Origin: Icerya purchasi
Taxonomy: Eukaryota > Arthropoda > Insecta > Hemiptera > Monophlebidae
NCBI GenBank assembly: GCA_039619475.1
Contig: CM077115.1
Location: 301,011,756 to 301,075,755 of the forward strand
DNA: 64,000 nucleotides
Direction of reading: 5' to 3'
In this document: one piece after another, positions 23,074 through 35,084 of the stretch
How the letters are laid out: the number at the start of each line of letters is the position of its first letter
Numbering within the stretch: position 1 is the first letter of the stretch
Program-made: the position numbers and the translations under genes
The notes under the pieces: generated by a model
The model's database searches: none
Told to the model about the DNA's origin: nothing
The model's input: the letters and a program-made list of their open reading frames with translations, nothing else

Positions 23074-24720
23074 AACAACAGAACGACGAAGTGAAGGAAA
23101 CAAAGAGAACCACGAATTGACAGGAAGACTAGGTTGGACAGACAGATAGAAAGAACAATTGTTAGAGAAGGAGGAAACGTATACATTCGATACCAAAGTC
23201 TGAGATGAAAACCTTTGCACAACGGAAGGAGATTGGACGAAAGGACTTTTTTAAAGAAGAAGTGAGAATAGGCAGCAACCCGAGCCAAGGAGTCCGCCGC
23301 TTCATTACCGCAGATGCTCGAATGGTTAGGAACCCACAGCAAATCAATTTGAATGGAATGAAAGGAAGAAAGAACGCGGATAAGTGAGCGTATGCGGAGT
23401 ATAATAAAAGCATAGGAATGATCAGGAAGGGGAGAATGAATTAAAGGGTGGTCGTGGAGTCGATATAATCAAGAATTTAGAGGAAATGTGATTAGAGGAA
23501 ATGAAAATAATGGAACGTAAGATAGCCATCAATTCGGTTGTGAATATGGAGCAGAAAGGAGACAAGCGAAAAGATTCTGAAAAGCCAACATCTGGGAGGA
23601 TAAAAGAGGCATCGACACCATTCTGATTCTTTGAACCATCTGTAAACACTGGGTTGCATGCGAAGGAATCCAGGAGGACCTTTTTGAGACTTTAAGTATA
23701 TATCTAGCTCTTGCGTTCACTCGCTTATGAGCAAGAAAGTTTTCAGTTGTAGGGTCTAAACGAAAAGTTCTAAAGGTGGCACTACTATGGTGGAATGTGA
23801 GGTTGCATTCCTCATTCCACCAAAGAGACGAGGCTTTATTGTAGTTGTTAGATGTTTGATGACGGGTAGGTGAAGATAGGGAGAGGGCAGACTCAACAGA
23901 ATTTAAAAAGGAATTATAGAGAAATATGGGATCGGAGTCTAGTTGGGTGCTAGGGGGTGATGAATCGACACCAATTTGCTTTGGAGAGGTTCCACCGAGG
24001 AGAACGTAGAGGCCTGAAGCAAGTCGGTGAAGAAAAGTTAACAGGAGTTATTAGGAACATGGTCACTGCCGTGAGAACTCGTAATGGTTCTTCAATTACA
24101 ATTAGGACCAATAGTGGAAGAAGCAAAGATCAGATCAAGAGAACTAGAAATAGATGGATTCCTGAATTATGTTGGGAAATGATCATTAAGGAGAATTAAA
24201 TTATCGGAAAGGATACCATTTTCAAGGATGGAACCGTTGGAATTGTAGGATGTGCAAGCCCACAAAGGCAAATGGGCATTCCAGTCACCCCCGATAATAA
24301 ATGGTTGCGGGATAGGGTTGAAAAAAGTGGAAAGGGGGAACTGACGAAGGTCATAATTAGGAGGAACGTAGATGGAGACAATGTTAATGGGATGCGGAAG
24401 GGTGGTACGAATAGAGATGTGGACTATGTTGGGTTGGTTAGGAATAAGAGGTAGGTTCAGAGAAACATTGTGAAAGCTGAAAGGAATACCATTTTTAACG
24501 AGGATAGCGGTTCCACCATAACCGTCATGTCGATCACATCTAATTATTTTATACCCTCTAATATTAAAGTTCGTACCCGACCGAAGCCACGTTTCTGAGA
24601 TGAGAGCAACATTAACCTTATGAATATCCAATAACCCTCTAATGAATTTTTATTGGATCTGAGGCTACGACAATTCCACTGAAGTATATTGAACGCAGCA
24701 ATCATGGTGAAACAGGGAAC
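23074..24720 (-). mobile_element. I-like LINE family 1, copy A: endonuclease, linker and RNase H, RT deleted
   Basis: Minus reading starts with ATG at 24705, then NILQWNCRSLRSNK. After a one-base shift come VALISETWLRSGTNF, YGGTAILVKNG and FIIGGDWNAHLPLW (24631-24167), the APE-type endonuclease. The linker WWNEECNLTFHHSSATF...ENFLAHKR and YILKVSKRSSW (23860-23660) normally precedes the RT. It jumps directly into RNase H: FTDGSKNQNGVDASF, TTELMAILRSI, then LWVPNHSSICGNEAADSLAR. The whole RT is missing at about 23655. The frame continues left of the hAT insertion. Without RT it cannot self-mobilise. Confidence 0.8.
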
Positions 24721-25387
24721 GTATTAGAAGCATAAGGATTGAAAAAAAGGAAGACAAAAACAATAAGAAGGCACAGTAGTTGATATAAGGTAAAAAGAGA
24801 AGTAAAGACATTCATATTAATGGGATTGAAATAGGTTGAAAGATAAACGGAGGAAAGTAAATTGTAACGATTAGAAATCTGGAGAAAGTAAGTCGGGGCT
24901 AATAGATTAGAAGGGAATTCTAAAAGTAATGATACGAAGAAAGAGAGAATACATTTGTGGAAGAAAACGTAGGAGGCAAACAAAAAATTTCTGCTAAGAG
25001 CAAAACAGGTTTTGAAACCTTTGCATAGATACAATAGTATCCGTTAGGGTTAGATTATGCTATGCAAAGCTTCTTGTTACATAGCTTTTGCTGTATGCGT
25101 GAATCAATCTCACCGCTGAACCAGTGGAACAGCAAATGTGAGAGAAAACAGAAATAATGTTCAAATACTGAACAAGTTATCTTGAAGTCAGTGCATTCGA
25201 AGGAGAAAAATATGTAATAAATGTACTCAAGCCCGACAGTGCTTTTGAACACTGCAGCGACTGCACGATTTACAAATAAGGAAGAGGAGATATTGAATAA
25301 TACAATTAAACAGTTAAACAACTGATTTAAATATCTTATTTTGTGCGTTAGCAGGAAGATTAGATAAGAAAGAAGTAAAGAGATTTT
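24721..25387. other. Unassigned; possibly 5' region of LINE copy A
   Basis: A minus frame of 110 codons (24702-25034) and one of 128 codons (25055-25441) have no recognised motif. Position suggests the 5' UTR or ORF1 remnant of copy A lying against the 3' end of copy B. Confidence 0.35.
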
Positions 25388-27113
25388 CTTTTTTTTTATG
25401 GGTTCGTCAACATGGATATTGGCCCAAGAACAGCGGAACACAGAGAAAAGAGAGACTCAGATCCTTATACGATTAGAGATAGCCGACAGAAAGGAATCAA
25501 GAGCAGGAATAACCGAAGGAGAAGGAAGGGAGAGAATAAATGAAGCACAGTATGGAGCGGGAATACCGGTTTGTAAGAGAAAGGAATAAAAAGAAGCTTG
25601 TTCAGTTGAAAGCGACGAGCATCTGAACATTACATGATCGGGATCAGAAATACATTGATCGCCGAGAGGATGCAATGGACAATAAGGAGAAGGTATGAGA
25701 GAATAACAGAACAATGAGGAAGGGAGCAAACTATGCCCAAAACGCAAGCGGCAAATCGCAGAGAGATTAGAACGGCGCATAGAAGGAAAGTTAATAAACC
25801 ATGGAAAGCGTGGAAGGGAAGGTTGAATAGACAAGAAAAGGGAGTTCGGGTTGGAGAATGAGGAGACGTAGGAGTCAGACCACATTTTTGGAATGAGCAG
25901 CTGCAGACAGAAGGGTAATATTAGAAGCTGAGAAGGCAGGAAGAAACCTACCAGAAGAGGAAGATAATCGAGCGAATGAGTCAACCAACTCATTTCCCTC
26001 GATTCCAGAATGGCCAGGAATCCAAAGGAAATCCGTTTGGATAAAGTGGGAAAGGAAAAGATCGTGAATTAAGGAACGAATAAGGAAAATGATGCAGTCG
26101 GTTGAGTGAGAAGGGAGAGGAGATGTGATAGTCTGCAGCACGCTTTGAGCATCCGACAGGTTAAGGATATTGCGAGAAGCCGGAGAAGTTTTGATAAAAA
26201 GTAGGGCACACAGAATAGCAGAAGACTCAGCATAAAAGATTGAACAAAAGAAGGGAAGTTTAAAGAACTCGAAGTAATTGAGAGAAGGACAGAAGAAGGC
26301 TGCACCAACACCATTGGGTCCCTTGGAGCCATCAGTGAAGATCAAAAAATGGTTGGGGAAAAAGGAGCGAAGATTCTGTTGGAATTCTGATCTAACAACG
26401 TGATGAAGAAGAGGTTTGGGAGGAACAGGTGAATAAAAGCAGTTAATAGGATGAAGCAGAGAGGAAAAATTGAAAGAGAAATAAGGGAGTTTATCGTAAG
26501 AGTAGATATACAGAGAAAACTGAATAAGACGGCCAGCGATAAGAGATAGAATAGGAGTCTTGTTAGCAGAAAAGCGCCAGGAACGCAATATGAAGGAATA
26601 AGAAGGAATGAAAGAGCAAGAGAAAATAGGCAACCGTTTGATGAGGAAACGATAACCCAAAAAGGAGCGTCTAAGGAAAAGGGGAGGAATGTGACACTCT
26701 GCGTGCAGAGCTGGGATAGGAGTAGACTGCCGGGCTCCAAGGCAAAGGCGGAGACATGTATTTTGGACCCGGTCGAGCTTAGACAGAAGGGATCTAGAAG
26801 AATTACCATAAATATAGGAACAGTAATCAAGAGTAGAGCGGATAAAAGATTTGTAAAACATAAGTAGGATAATGAGGTTGGGCCTTTTAAAGGAGGATAC
26901 AAATAAACGGTTGATATGGACATGGAAGAAAGAGAATTTAGGGTGTAAGAAAAGAAACAGAAGAGAACAAAAAGAAGAAAATTCAGCCCCGAATCTTCTT
27001 ACTTTTCCGCACCCACGGGCCAAGAGCAGAAGTGGCGATAGATACAGAAAGAGTAAGAATCGATCACGACTGAAATCTAAAAAGGTCTTCCTAACAAAAA
27101 CCGCTCCTATCAC
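25388..27113 (-). mobile_element. I-like LINE family 1, copy B: RT thumb, RNase H, C-terminus
   Basis: The minus frame 27113-25875 contains YKSFIRSTLDYCSYIYGNSS, LDRVQNTCLRLCLGA and CHIPPLFLRR (RT thumb/connection). RNase H follows with all key residues: IFTDGSKGPNGVGAAF (Asp), AESSAILCALLF (Glu), SDAQSVLQTI (Asp), LWIPGHSGIEGNELVDSFAR (His, Asp). A frameshift near 25885 passes into 25993-25457, which carries ICRLRFGHSLLPSSL, SPYCPLHPLGDQ, DPDHVMFRCSSL and FILSLPSPSVIPAL. The 3' signature at 25398-25424 runs into the A tail (T run at 25388-25397). The copy is 5'-truncated near 27.1 kb and lacks the palm and endonuclease. Confidence 0.85.
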
Positions 27114-28273
27114 TGCCGAATCAAGTGATATATGGATAACAAAATAGTCGGGAAAGACCTAGCAAGAGGAAACGACCTTAAATACTAGGAATGGACTACT
27201 TTGAATATACTCCGTATTGAATGCTCCTGAACTGCTGCAAATCTGAAGAAATTGGATTTGCAAAAGAACGATAATTGTCCAAACTATGGCAAGATACAGA
27301 GACCCATGGCCATCTCTTTGATTGTGGCGACGATACCACTTGTAGTACAAGACGAATAGAAGATATTAGACGATGGTACCATGGGGTTGGTGATGAAATG
27401 GAAGAGACATAAATTTCTAGGTTAAACAAAGAAGTTCATGACACGAAGAAAAAAAGAAAGAAAAAATAATTTCAAGTTAGAATTATAAAAATCTACAGCT
27501 AATATTTATTTCGACAAGGAATGACTTCAGAATAAATCATTCTGAATTATTCAAAGATAAAGGTAAAGATCAACAATTATACAGCAAGAAAATTTACACT
27601 GATCACATATAAATATTGGATCAATGAAAAAGTAAAACAGTTGTGCAAGTAGAAGAGCAACATAGATAGTTAAACTCTATGTAAACATTTGAAGTGATCA
27701 TGTACGATATTAACACATTATAAATAAATAGATACTTAATCTATGTGTGAGGGTAGCTGGCAGGATAGACTCGAAAGTGTTGCATATGTAAATTGTGATG
27801 TCACACTCTCCACGCCCCCTGCTTTTGGGATCTCGCCTATGTACCATTGGAGCTCACCTACATTCCTCGACACATCTACTCAGAGCTCATTTATGCAACA
27901 CTAATTCATACCTAGTCTCTTCCCACTCAACACATGCTCACATTGCACAGCACCATAATACCTATATGGCAAAGGAGGAAGGAACCATCAACAACTCTCT
28001 GTTTCAAAAAAGTTGGGCTAGCTATTCAGTCTATCAGTCCTATTGCGAAGTAACCCCCTTTCATCTCACTACATTAAACCGGCATATATTCTGTGTCTGG
28101 GACTGATGAGGACCAACAAGGTCATCCATTATTGGCGTAGTTGCGCTTTCCACGTCACATTCTTTTATGCCACCACTTTCTACACTTGGAACTTTGAAAT
28201 TGTATTGTAAATAAATTTAAACTATCCATATATTAATATGATTGGAATCCATACTATTGTGTTACAGCTGATC
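27114..28273. other. No gene seen
   Basis: A 103-codon plus frame at 27795-28106 rich in His, Ser and Thr has no motif I recognise. The rest is AT-rich. Confidence 0.45.
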
Positions 28274-28375
28274 AATGTAAAATAAAATCACACACTGACA
28301 AACAACACTGTTTTTATGTATTTTTAAATTATAATATATCACTGTATTTGTTAGTGTGTGATTTTATTTTACATT
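28274..28375. repeat. 29-base inverted repeat with 44-base loop
   Basis: The arm at 28274-28302 (starting AATGTAAAATAAAATCACAC) and the complement of 28347-28375 match at 28 of 29 positions. The loop is AT-rich. It could be a foldback or MITE core, or a terminator-like or structured transcript. No TSD was identified. Confidence 0.85.
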
Positions 28376-29184
28376 ATCCGTTTATTGAAATATTGTGAAG
28401 CTATCCACGTTTTTTTGCACTCGGCCGCCTCCTCTAAGCTCAACTTTACTGCCTATCGCCTTCTCTGATATACCATCTCTGAGTCCAACGCTTTCACTAT
28501 CTATTATGCTATTTTATATTACACATAACGCGAAGTAATCGAAAAATAATAAATAAAATTTAAACTATTATTTATTTTACAATCCCCCGTCAGCTTCTCG
28601 TCGTACACTGCAAAGTAAATAAAAAACTTAAATATAATAAATAAAATATTATAGTGTGTTGATATGCACAGAAAAGTACAACAGTAGACCAGAGGGATCG
28701 CTACCATTTTATTTACTCTTAACTTTATATATGCAAAGCTTTTTTCTTTTTTCTTTTTTTTTTTTTTTGCATTCACTAATGGAAAAAATATGCGAAGGAG
28801 AAGTAGTCCACTGCAGTATAATTAATTAGCCCAAAAAGGTGACCGCGTGTATATATTTAAACAATGGAAAAATCATCAGAAAACAGCAGCATGAGACTCT
28901 ATTGCTGTTACAATGCTTTATCATACCAAGACTATACGTAGAATGGTCTAGCATGTCATAGATGTTTCTCAGTTACAATAATTGTTATCCTCTTTGCAAT
29001 ATAAATAAAAAATAAAAATATTTGCACATGCGATATGAAATGTCAAAAATGCTACTGTGAAGACTACATCTTGAAACAAGGCTGTTTTTGTAAAGAAACA
29101 AAAAACAAAAGAAAATATTTATTTACTTTATATTAAAAAGAACCAGAAATGAACGCAAGAAATTATTGAATAATATTAAAATAT
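28376..29184. other. AT-rich DNA, no gene seen
   Basis: No coding motif. A T run at 28741-28769 is the clearest low-complexity stretch. Confidence 0.45.
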
Positions 29185-29810
29185 TATACCACCAACATGT
29201 TTCGGAGCAATCACTACATATTCATGGTGTAAAATAAACAAAATTAACTACTACTAAAACAAACGTGAACAATATATAGTATAAATACAAAAAGTCTATA
29301 TATGTATATAAAGTAGTCGATTAATGAAAATGGAAAAATATAATGAAAACTAAAAAAATTTTCCCTTATAAACATTTAAAAATTAAAAATAAAATATAAA
29401 AGTAAAATATCAAAATGTTAAAAATTATTAAGACTTTTTAAAATATATAATCAACTAGATGAAAAATTACTGACTATATTTAAATTTTAAAAAGTGGCTT
29501 TGTAATATTAGGTATATTTTTGTTCGTAGATTTTTCTTTAATAAAAATATTTACGTATATAATAATAATTCGGCAGTATATAATTATTCATAGTAATTAA
29601 TAATTTTTAATACTATTAAATCTGTAGTAATGTTATTGGCTATACTACGCTTGTTACTCATATGTTCAGCGACTGAAAATTTTTCAATATGCCCATTATT
29701 TATTGCAGATACATGCTCTCGATATCTTATGTGAAAAGCTCTTTTTGTTTGGCCGATGTATATTTTGTCACATGTATTACAATGAAATAAATATATTACG
29801 GATCTATTAT
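29185..29810 (-). mobile_element. Penelope-like element remnant with GIY-YIG endonuclease
   Basis: On the minus strand 29807-29635 reads SVIYLFHCNTCDKIYIGQTK, then RAFHIRYREHVSAINNG and FSVAEHMSNKRS. This is the GIY-YIG endonuclease domain of Penelope-like retroelements: the CCHH-type cysteines CNTC, the IYIGQT core, and the Arg/Glu/His of RYREH. Downstream is AT-rich, and the element ends at 29189-29232 with CCGAAACATGTTGGTGG. Together with CACCATG upstream this can form the closing stem seen in Penelope-associated hammerhead-like hairpins. The RT domain expected upstream is not present or not recognisable. It is a 5'-truncated fossil. Confidence 0.72.
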
Positions 29811-30341
29811 ATAATATGTTATTAGTATTAGAAACTATTGATGTATTAATTAAATTAGTGTATAATGTACTATTGATCGTAAATGCTATTATTTTTGTGT
29901 ACTCCTTAATATATTTGATATTTTATATATATATATGAAGATTGAAATATGTAAACTTAGATCACGGTAATTTATTATTATTATTATTATCACAACATTC
30001 CTATTATTCTTTATAATATATTTCTGTTCCGTTGCAGAAAAAGAAAACCTATCGGATAGCGTGCGATATACGCTGCAGTTTCTGTTTTTACTAATATCAT
30101 CCCCCCTGACATCTAGGAAACGAGGGAAAATCCCAGCATGTTAAATACTACAGCTGATGAGAATATAAAAAAATAGTATAAAATCATTTGAAAACCCGCC
30201 ATTTCCGCCAGTCCATGTATCTCTGATCGCACAGTACATGTCAAAAAATGGATAGACCGGCTATTTGTGACCGCTCGGAGGCGGACACCTGGGACATCAA
30301 CATAAAGAGCCCTGTTGAATTGTATGGAAATACAAAAAAAG
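29811..30341. other. AT-rich DNA, no gene seen
   Basis: No motif apart from short ATT and TA repeats near 29925 and 29970. Confidence 0.4.
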
Positions 30342-30480
30342 ACTATTTCGCCAATCAGATTGTGATGAGGAAAAACCGAGAAAAGTTACCCCGTTTCCAG
30401 AGGAGGATAATATTTGTCAAAGTCAATCCGGACTGCCAACCGGCGAACACGACGCTGACAAGCAGGAATCAGTAAATTAT
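30342..30480 (+). repeat. Unidentified 130-base segment, inverted copy 1
   Basis: Shares about 75-80 percent identity by eye over its first 110 bases with the minus strand of 31800-31929 (ACTATTTCGCC.ATCAGATTG, TTTCCAGAGGAGGATAAT). One frame in both copies stays open and conserved: LFRQSDCDEEKP and FPEEDN here, LFRRSDCDAEEP and FPEEDN there. I do not recognise the product. It may be a duplicated exon or part of an unknown element. Confidence 0.6.
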
Positions 30481-31799
30481 AAATTACTCTTGTGTAAACG
30501 TTGTTTTTATTCCCGCTCTGGTTAGAGACACATAGGGTTTTCTTTTGTTTTTTTTTTTGGAAATTAGCTTATTTAATAGTCAACTGAAAGAGAATACAGA
30601 CGCTAACACAAGGTAATACCAGATTTGAAACATTTCCAGCTAATTGTAAGTTACCCTAAACTCGTTTATTATTTACACGAATGAAAATTTGGACGTCATC
30701 AGACTGCCTCCGTAAAAGAGATTATTACGTCTTACTAGCTAAAGGACTGCTCGAAGATGTTACTAAATCTCGCATTTATTTTCTCCCCAGCGCTTTCGAA
30801 GTACGAATTTTTGCTAACAAAATTAGAAGTACTGCGTTTGAAAACGTACCGACTGCATAAATAAGCGCAGTCTTTTAGATGCTGAAGCCATGCTGATAAT
30901 AACTGCCTTTGCTCGAATCGTATCCGTTCTCTTTTAGATGGAGGTTAGTTTTTTACATACTTTTTTCTCGCAATGCATTTTACATTTTCACGTAATCTGT
31001 TGTACTGCACGTCAATTTTTTTTTTTAATATTTACTCGATGACGACGATAAAAATACATAGGGTAGTTAGTAAATTTTAAATTACTTTGCTGCATTTATT
31101 AACCTTCAGGTCATTCATCTCCAACCGGATTTTGACGATTTTGCCACATTCCGCGGCCGACAATGGCGTCTCGCGTCCGAGCATACGGTCAGAACGGAGT
31201 ATGATTTGTTTATTTTATTTTAGGCTCATCCGATGATTATAGCTGATTGTTTGCTACACCTTGATGCTCTGAAAAATCGCGCATTGTTTTTATAATTACA
31301 TTCAGTATTTTCCGGAACAATACTGTCCCACATAGGCCGAGGCTTTTTCATTATACAAAAATTTCGGCACTCAACGCGACTTTATACGTATGTGCAAAGT
31401 ATTTTTTTTGGTAATTACTCTTTTTTCACGTTCGTCTTGATAATTTCAAAGCTTTAATCATATACGTTGTGGTTAAATTAGGTTCCGTAAGTCTGTTCAC
31501 ACTGTGTTACGTTCTTGGTCGCCTCAAATCTAACGATATCGTCTACGCTTACGTCGATGCCTTCCGTATTTTGAAAATCGTATACATTTTGTAGTACCTT
31601 GAGGTAGCGCGTCGTGTAGGTTAGGCGGCAAAATTTGCATAAAACCCCGTTTTCAAATTCTGATCTCTCGGAGCACCTCCACGCACTAGCGCCACAGTGT
31701 ACCGCATTTGTATTACTAATAGGGTAATATATATATCGCTTTGATCTTTCACTATTACTACTGGAATTCTTGACATAAGCTATAGTAATATGCTATTTC
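30481..31799. other. Spacer between inverted segments, no gene seen
   Basis: Mixed composition, somewhat GC-richer at 31100-31700. No transposon motif or frame longer than noise. Confidence 0.4.
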
Positions 31800-31929
31800 C
31801 TGCCTGTCACAGCGGCTTCTTCGTCCGCTGACAGCCGTCCCCAAATTGACTTTGGACACATTATCCTCCTCTGGAAATGGTAATTTTTTCGTAGGTTCTT
31901 CCGCATCGCAATCTGATCGGCGAAATAGT
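31800..31929 (-). repeat. Unidentified 130-base segment, inverted copy 2
   Basis: Minus-strand counterpart of 30342-30480. The frame FRRSDCDAEEPTKKLPFPEE is preserved and extends through the block without a stop to 31758. The flanks do not match those of copy 1. Confidence 0.6.
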
Positions 31930-31940
31930 TTGCATTGCAC

Positions 31941-34514
31941 GAATGTTTAACAGTACTATTAAAGGTGGGGTTGTGTAACTGATTATTTATATTACCAATT
32001 TGTGCAAAAACACGTAATAAGATGAAATGCCATTCGAAATATACTTTATCTTCGAACAGGAAAATAAGTAGAAAAACGAAATCAAACACACCAAAAATTT
32101 CGAACATCTTTTCTCATGTATATTTATTTGATCAGTCCGAACTGTGCCATTCGAACAGTTGTTTAATACGATGCGTGTCCACGCATTACGTCACTGTGGA
32201 AAAGCTTTAGTGCGGTAGTTGTGTAAAGCAAAATGGAACACGAGTAATTGTCGCTTGCAGAGCGTAAATTCAGAAACTGTAATTAGCGGGGACTTGATAC
32301 AAGCTTGTTGTCCAGATCTTCCGTGTCCCCTTCCAAACCACTTATTAAAACAATTACTTCGTCGAAAACAATTAACAGCTTCGTTTAATTGCTTAGGCCG
32401 CATATATTATACGAACGGCTTATATTCCCGTTATCGGTTGCAGAGACAGTTACGCGATGGTCAGAGCTAATCTACTGATTTTCAATGGAAGCCGATAATA
32501 TATTTTAGGAATGCCACAAAAAAGATGAAATGAAAGTTGTGAGCCATAGAAGGAAAAAAGCAATCCTAATCCAGTGTGGTAGAAATACAGTTTGTTCTAA
32601 TTAGTGATGAAATCCCCATAACATAAAAATTTGCATATACCTTTTTTCTTCTCCTTTTTTTTTTTTTTTGTTTTTTTTTTGGGAAACAAATTTAGAGAGA
32701 GAGAGATTTGATGAAATTTAAACAATTCGGGCCCATTATCAGAGATTAAATATTAAGCGAGAGAAAAGACCTTACTATATCTGAACAAATGCTTAGCGTC
32801 GAAGCCATAAATGGAACTCAACCGGCCACTGTAGAAGAAGAAGGAATCACATAAAACATGGGACTATTGGAAATATCGATAAATCAAACATTTACAATAA
32901 TTTCTCCAAGTATAGTCTGTTGCGTGTACACTCGCGTTTTCGATATAAAAATTGCTACGAACACTAAACCTGCACAACTAGAATGTACAAACAGGTAAAG
33001 CCTCTGGCATCGAGCAATACGAGAAAACAAAGACGAAAAAAGATTGCATTAGGATAGGTAAACCAGGCCCGTGCCCAGAATTCTGAAAAAGAAGGGGTTT
33101 TGTAAATTTTCTTCACATATTTATTTTATAAATAACAATACATTTTTCACTAATATCCCCCTATTATTAATAATTTCTATCATTTTTGCTTTATATGTAT
33201 TAATAATTTACATAAATAAATTACCCCGTATAAACATTAATAAAAATTACATATGTTATTGATTATACTCGTAATAAAAAATTTTGTATACAGTATTAAT
33301 GAACTACCTAAAAATTTCGGGATATATTTCTTCTTTTTTCTTTTGAAAATACCCTAAAAAAATCATCGATATTTATATTAAATTTTTGATTTTTTCAGAT
33401 TTTTGTGTATTTATAATAACTATTTCAGTTCTTTAACCCCCAAAACCCTCCTCCGTGGACACGACCTTGAGGTAAATCATGAATTCTATAGCAACATATA
33501 GGGGGCTATAGAACAGACATAATAGACCTCATAATGACTCTTCCCAATATTAAGTATGAAATCTCTGTGTCTTGCTACTAAAGCGTGCAGGGGTTTATAT
33601 GGAGAGACTAAGTGGAGCTAAAAGTACGAAAATATATCGATACAACTTGCTTCTCTTAAGTGTCTCTGTTACGGATTGCAATTTTTTACACGAGTAACGC
33701 TAACTGTACTGTTTGAATTTATTTCCTGGTGTTATTTCGATATAGCTTTCGAGTTTAGATGCGTGTCCAGGTTAATCTTTTAATTCATTGCCCGTACTGA
33801 CTCAAAATAAGAATTTTTATATTTTTTATTATTTTTTTCGAAACCTTTTTGATAAATCACTTGAAATTCCCCCTTATTTACGCACACTATTCAAGTTCGT
33901 AAGATTATCAAATTAAATATATAAAAATATATTAACCTGTTTCAGAAAAATTTAACCTTAGCCGACGAGCGCAAGTCTTTTACAAGCGGCTTCTCAAGAG
34001 TATATCACTTTACAGCAGTGATGCCTTCTTCGCTTAAGTCCATAACGATTACTCTGCTCTAAGCATCGTTGCAAGTTACACGAGTTAATCAGAGCAGCCG
34101 CATCAAGTTTAACTGGTATTTTTAACCGAGATTGTGTACAATTGTACGGATTTCACCTTTTTTTACCTTAACTTTATCATCATCGCTGCTAAATAATATT
34201 TAAGAAATTCATATTTTAGAAATAATTAATTAAACGATTAATTGGCAAAAACTGAATTAAAGGGAAAAAATTAATCCTTTCTAAGTTCCTCCTCTCGACT
34301 ACGTCACTGATTAGTGGAGATTGTCCCCGTATTAGCGGAAGTAAATAAATTTCGATAAAAGACACAACACTTACGTCGATGGAATAGACAGCGTCCTATA
34401 AATAAACGAACTAAATAAACGACAAATACGGACTAAAATTGTATAAAAGTAGAGCGCGAAATTGGCAGTATTTAGAAAAAGAAAAAAAATACCCGGAAAT
34501 GAGGACAGATTATA
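31941..34514. other. No gene seen
   Basis: A moderately GC-rich stretch at 32100-32460 gives overlapping short frames on both strands without motifs. T runs lie at about 32656-32681. The rest is AT-rich. Confidence 0.4.
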
Positions 34515-35084
34515 GGGGGGGGGGGGGATAAAATTACACATATATGTATATTTAGGATGCAGTTGAGGCGAAAAATGATGAGCTACCTCAATAAAATATG
34601 ACGGAGGGGTTCGTCGTTCGTGAAAGCGGTTATGATGAAGTGCTTCTGTATTTAGAACATTTAATTATGCACCGGAGAGGTTGGATTCAGAACGAGATAA
34701 GACGCGCAGACCGTTTCGAAATGATGGCGATGCGTGCTGAGAATGAGAATACACCATAGACGGGTTAGAAGACAAAAGGGTCGATTGGTATCGAGAAAAT
34801 GGTCTGTCCAAGGAAATGAATTCTGGGAATACTGTGAAATATTTGGCGGATATATTATAAAACGTGACAGCAGCGTGAAAAGATGAAATACCAGGAAAAG
34901 TACGTAAAAGCCCCGCTAGTAAAAAAAAAGTATTACCAGATGAACCGATGTTAGGAAAAAATGCAGATATCTTTTCTTATACGTGTACGTTGGACAAAGC
35001 TTAAGATTAATAGTGGTAGAAACAATCTAGTTGTAGTTTCCAAATACTTGAGGAGATCTTAGAACTGGGGGGGGGGGGGGGGGG
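34515..35084. repeat. Two poly(G) tracts (13 and 18 bases)
   Basis: Uninterrupted G runs at 34515-34527 and 35067-35084, read directly; unusual in this AT-rich context. The 540 bases between them hold nothing recognisable. Confidence 0.9.

Noticed and set aside
28105..28135. CTGATGAGGACC...GGTC string resembling a hammerhead core
   Set aside because: The required GAAAC after stem II is absent and no closing stems are evident.
31600..31630. TGAGGTAG string recalling a let-7 seed
   Set aside because: Only the first eight bases agree; the rest of the mature sequence does not match and no hairpin precursor was found.
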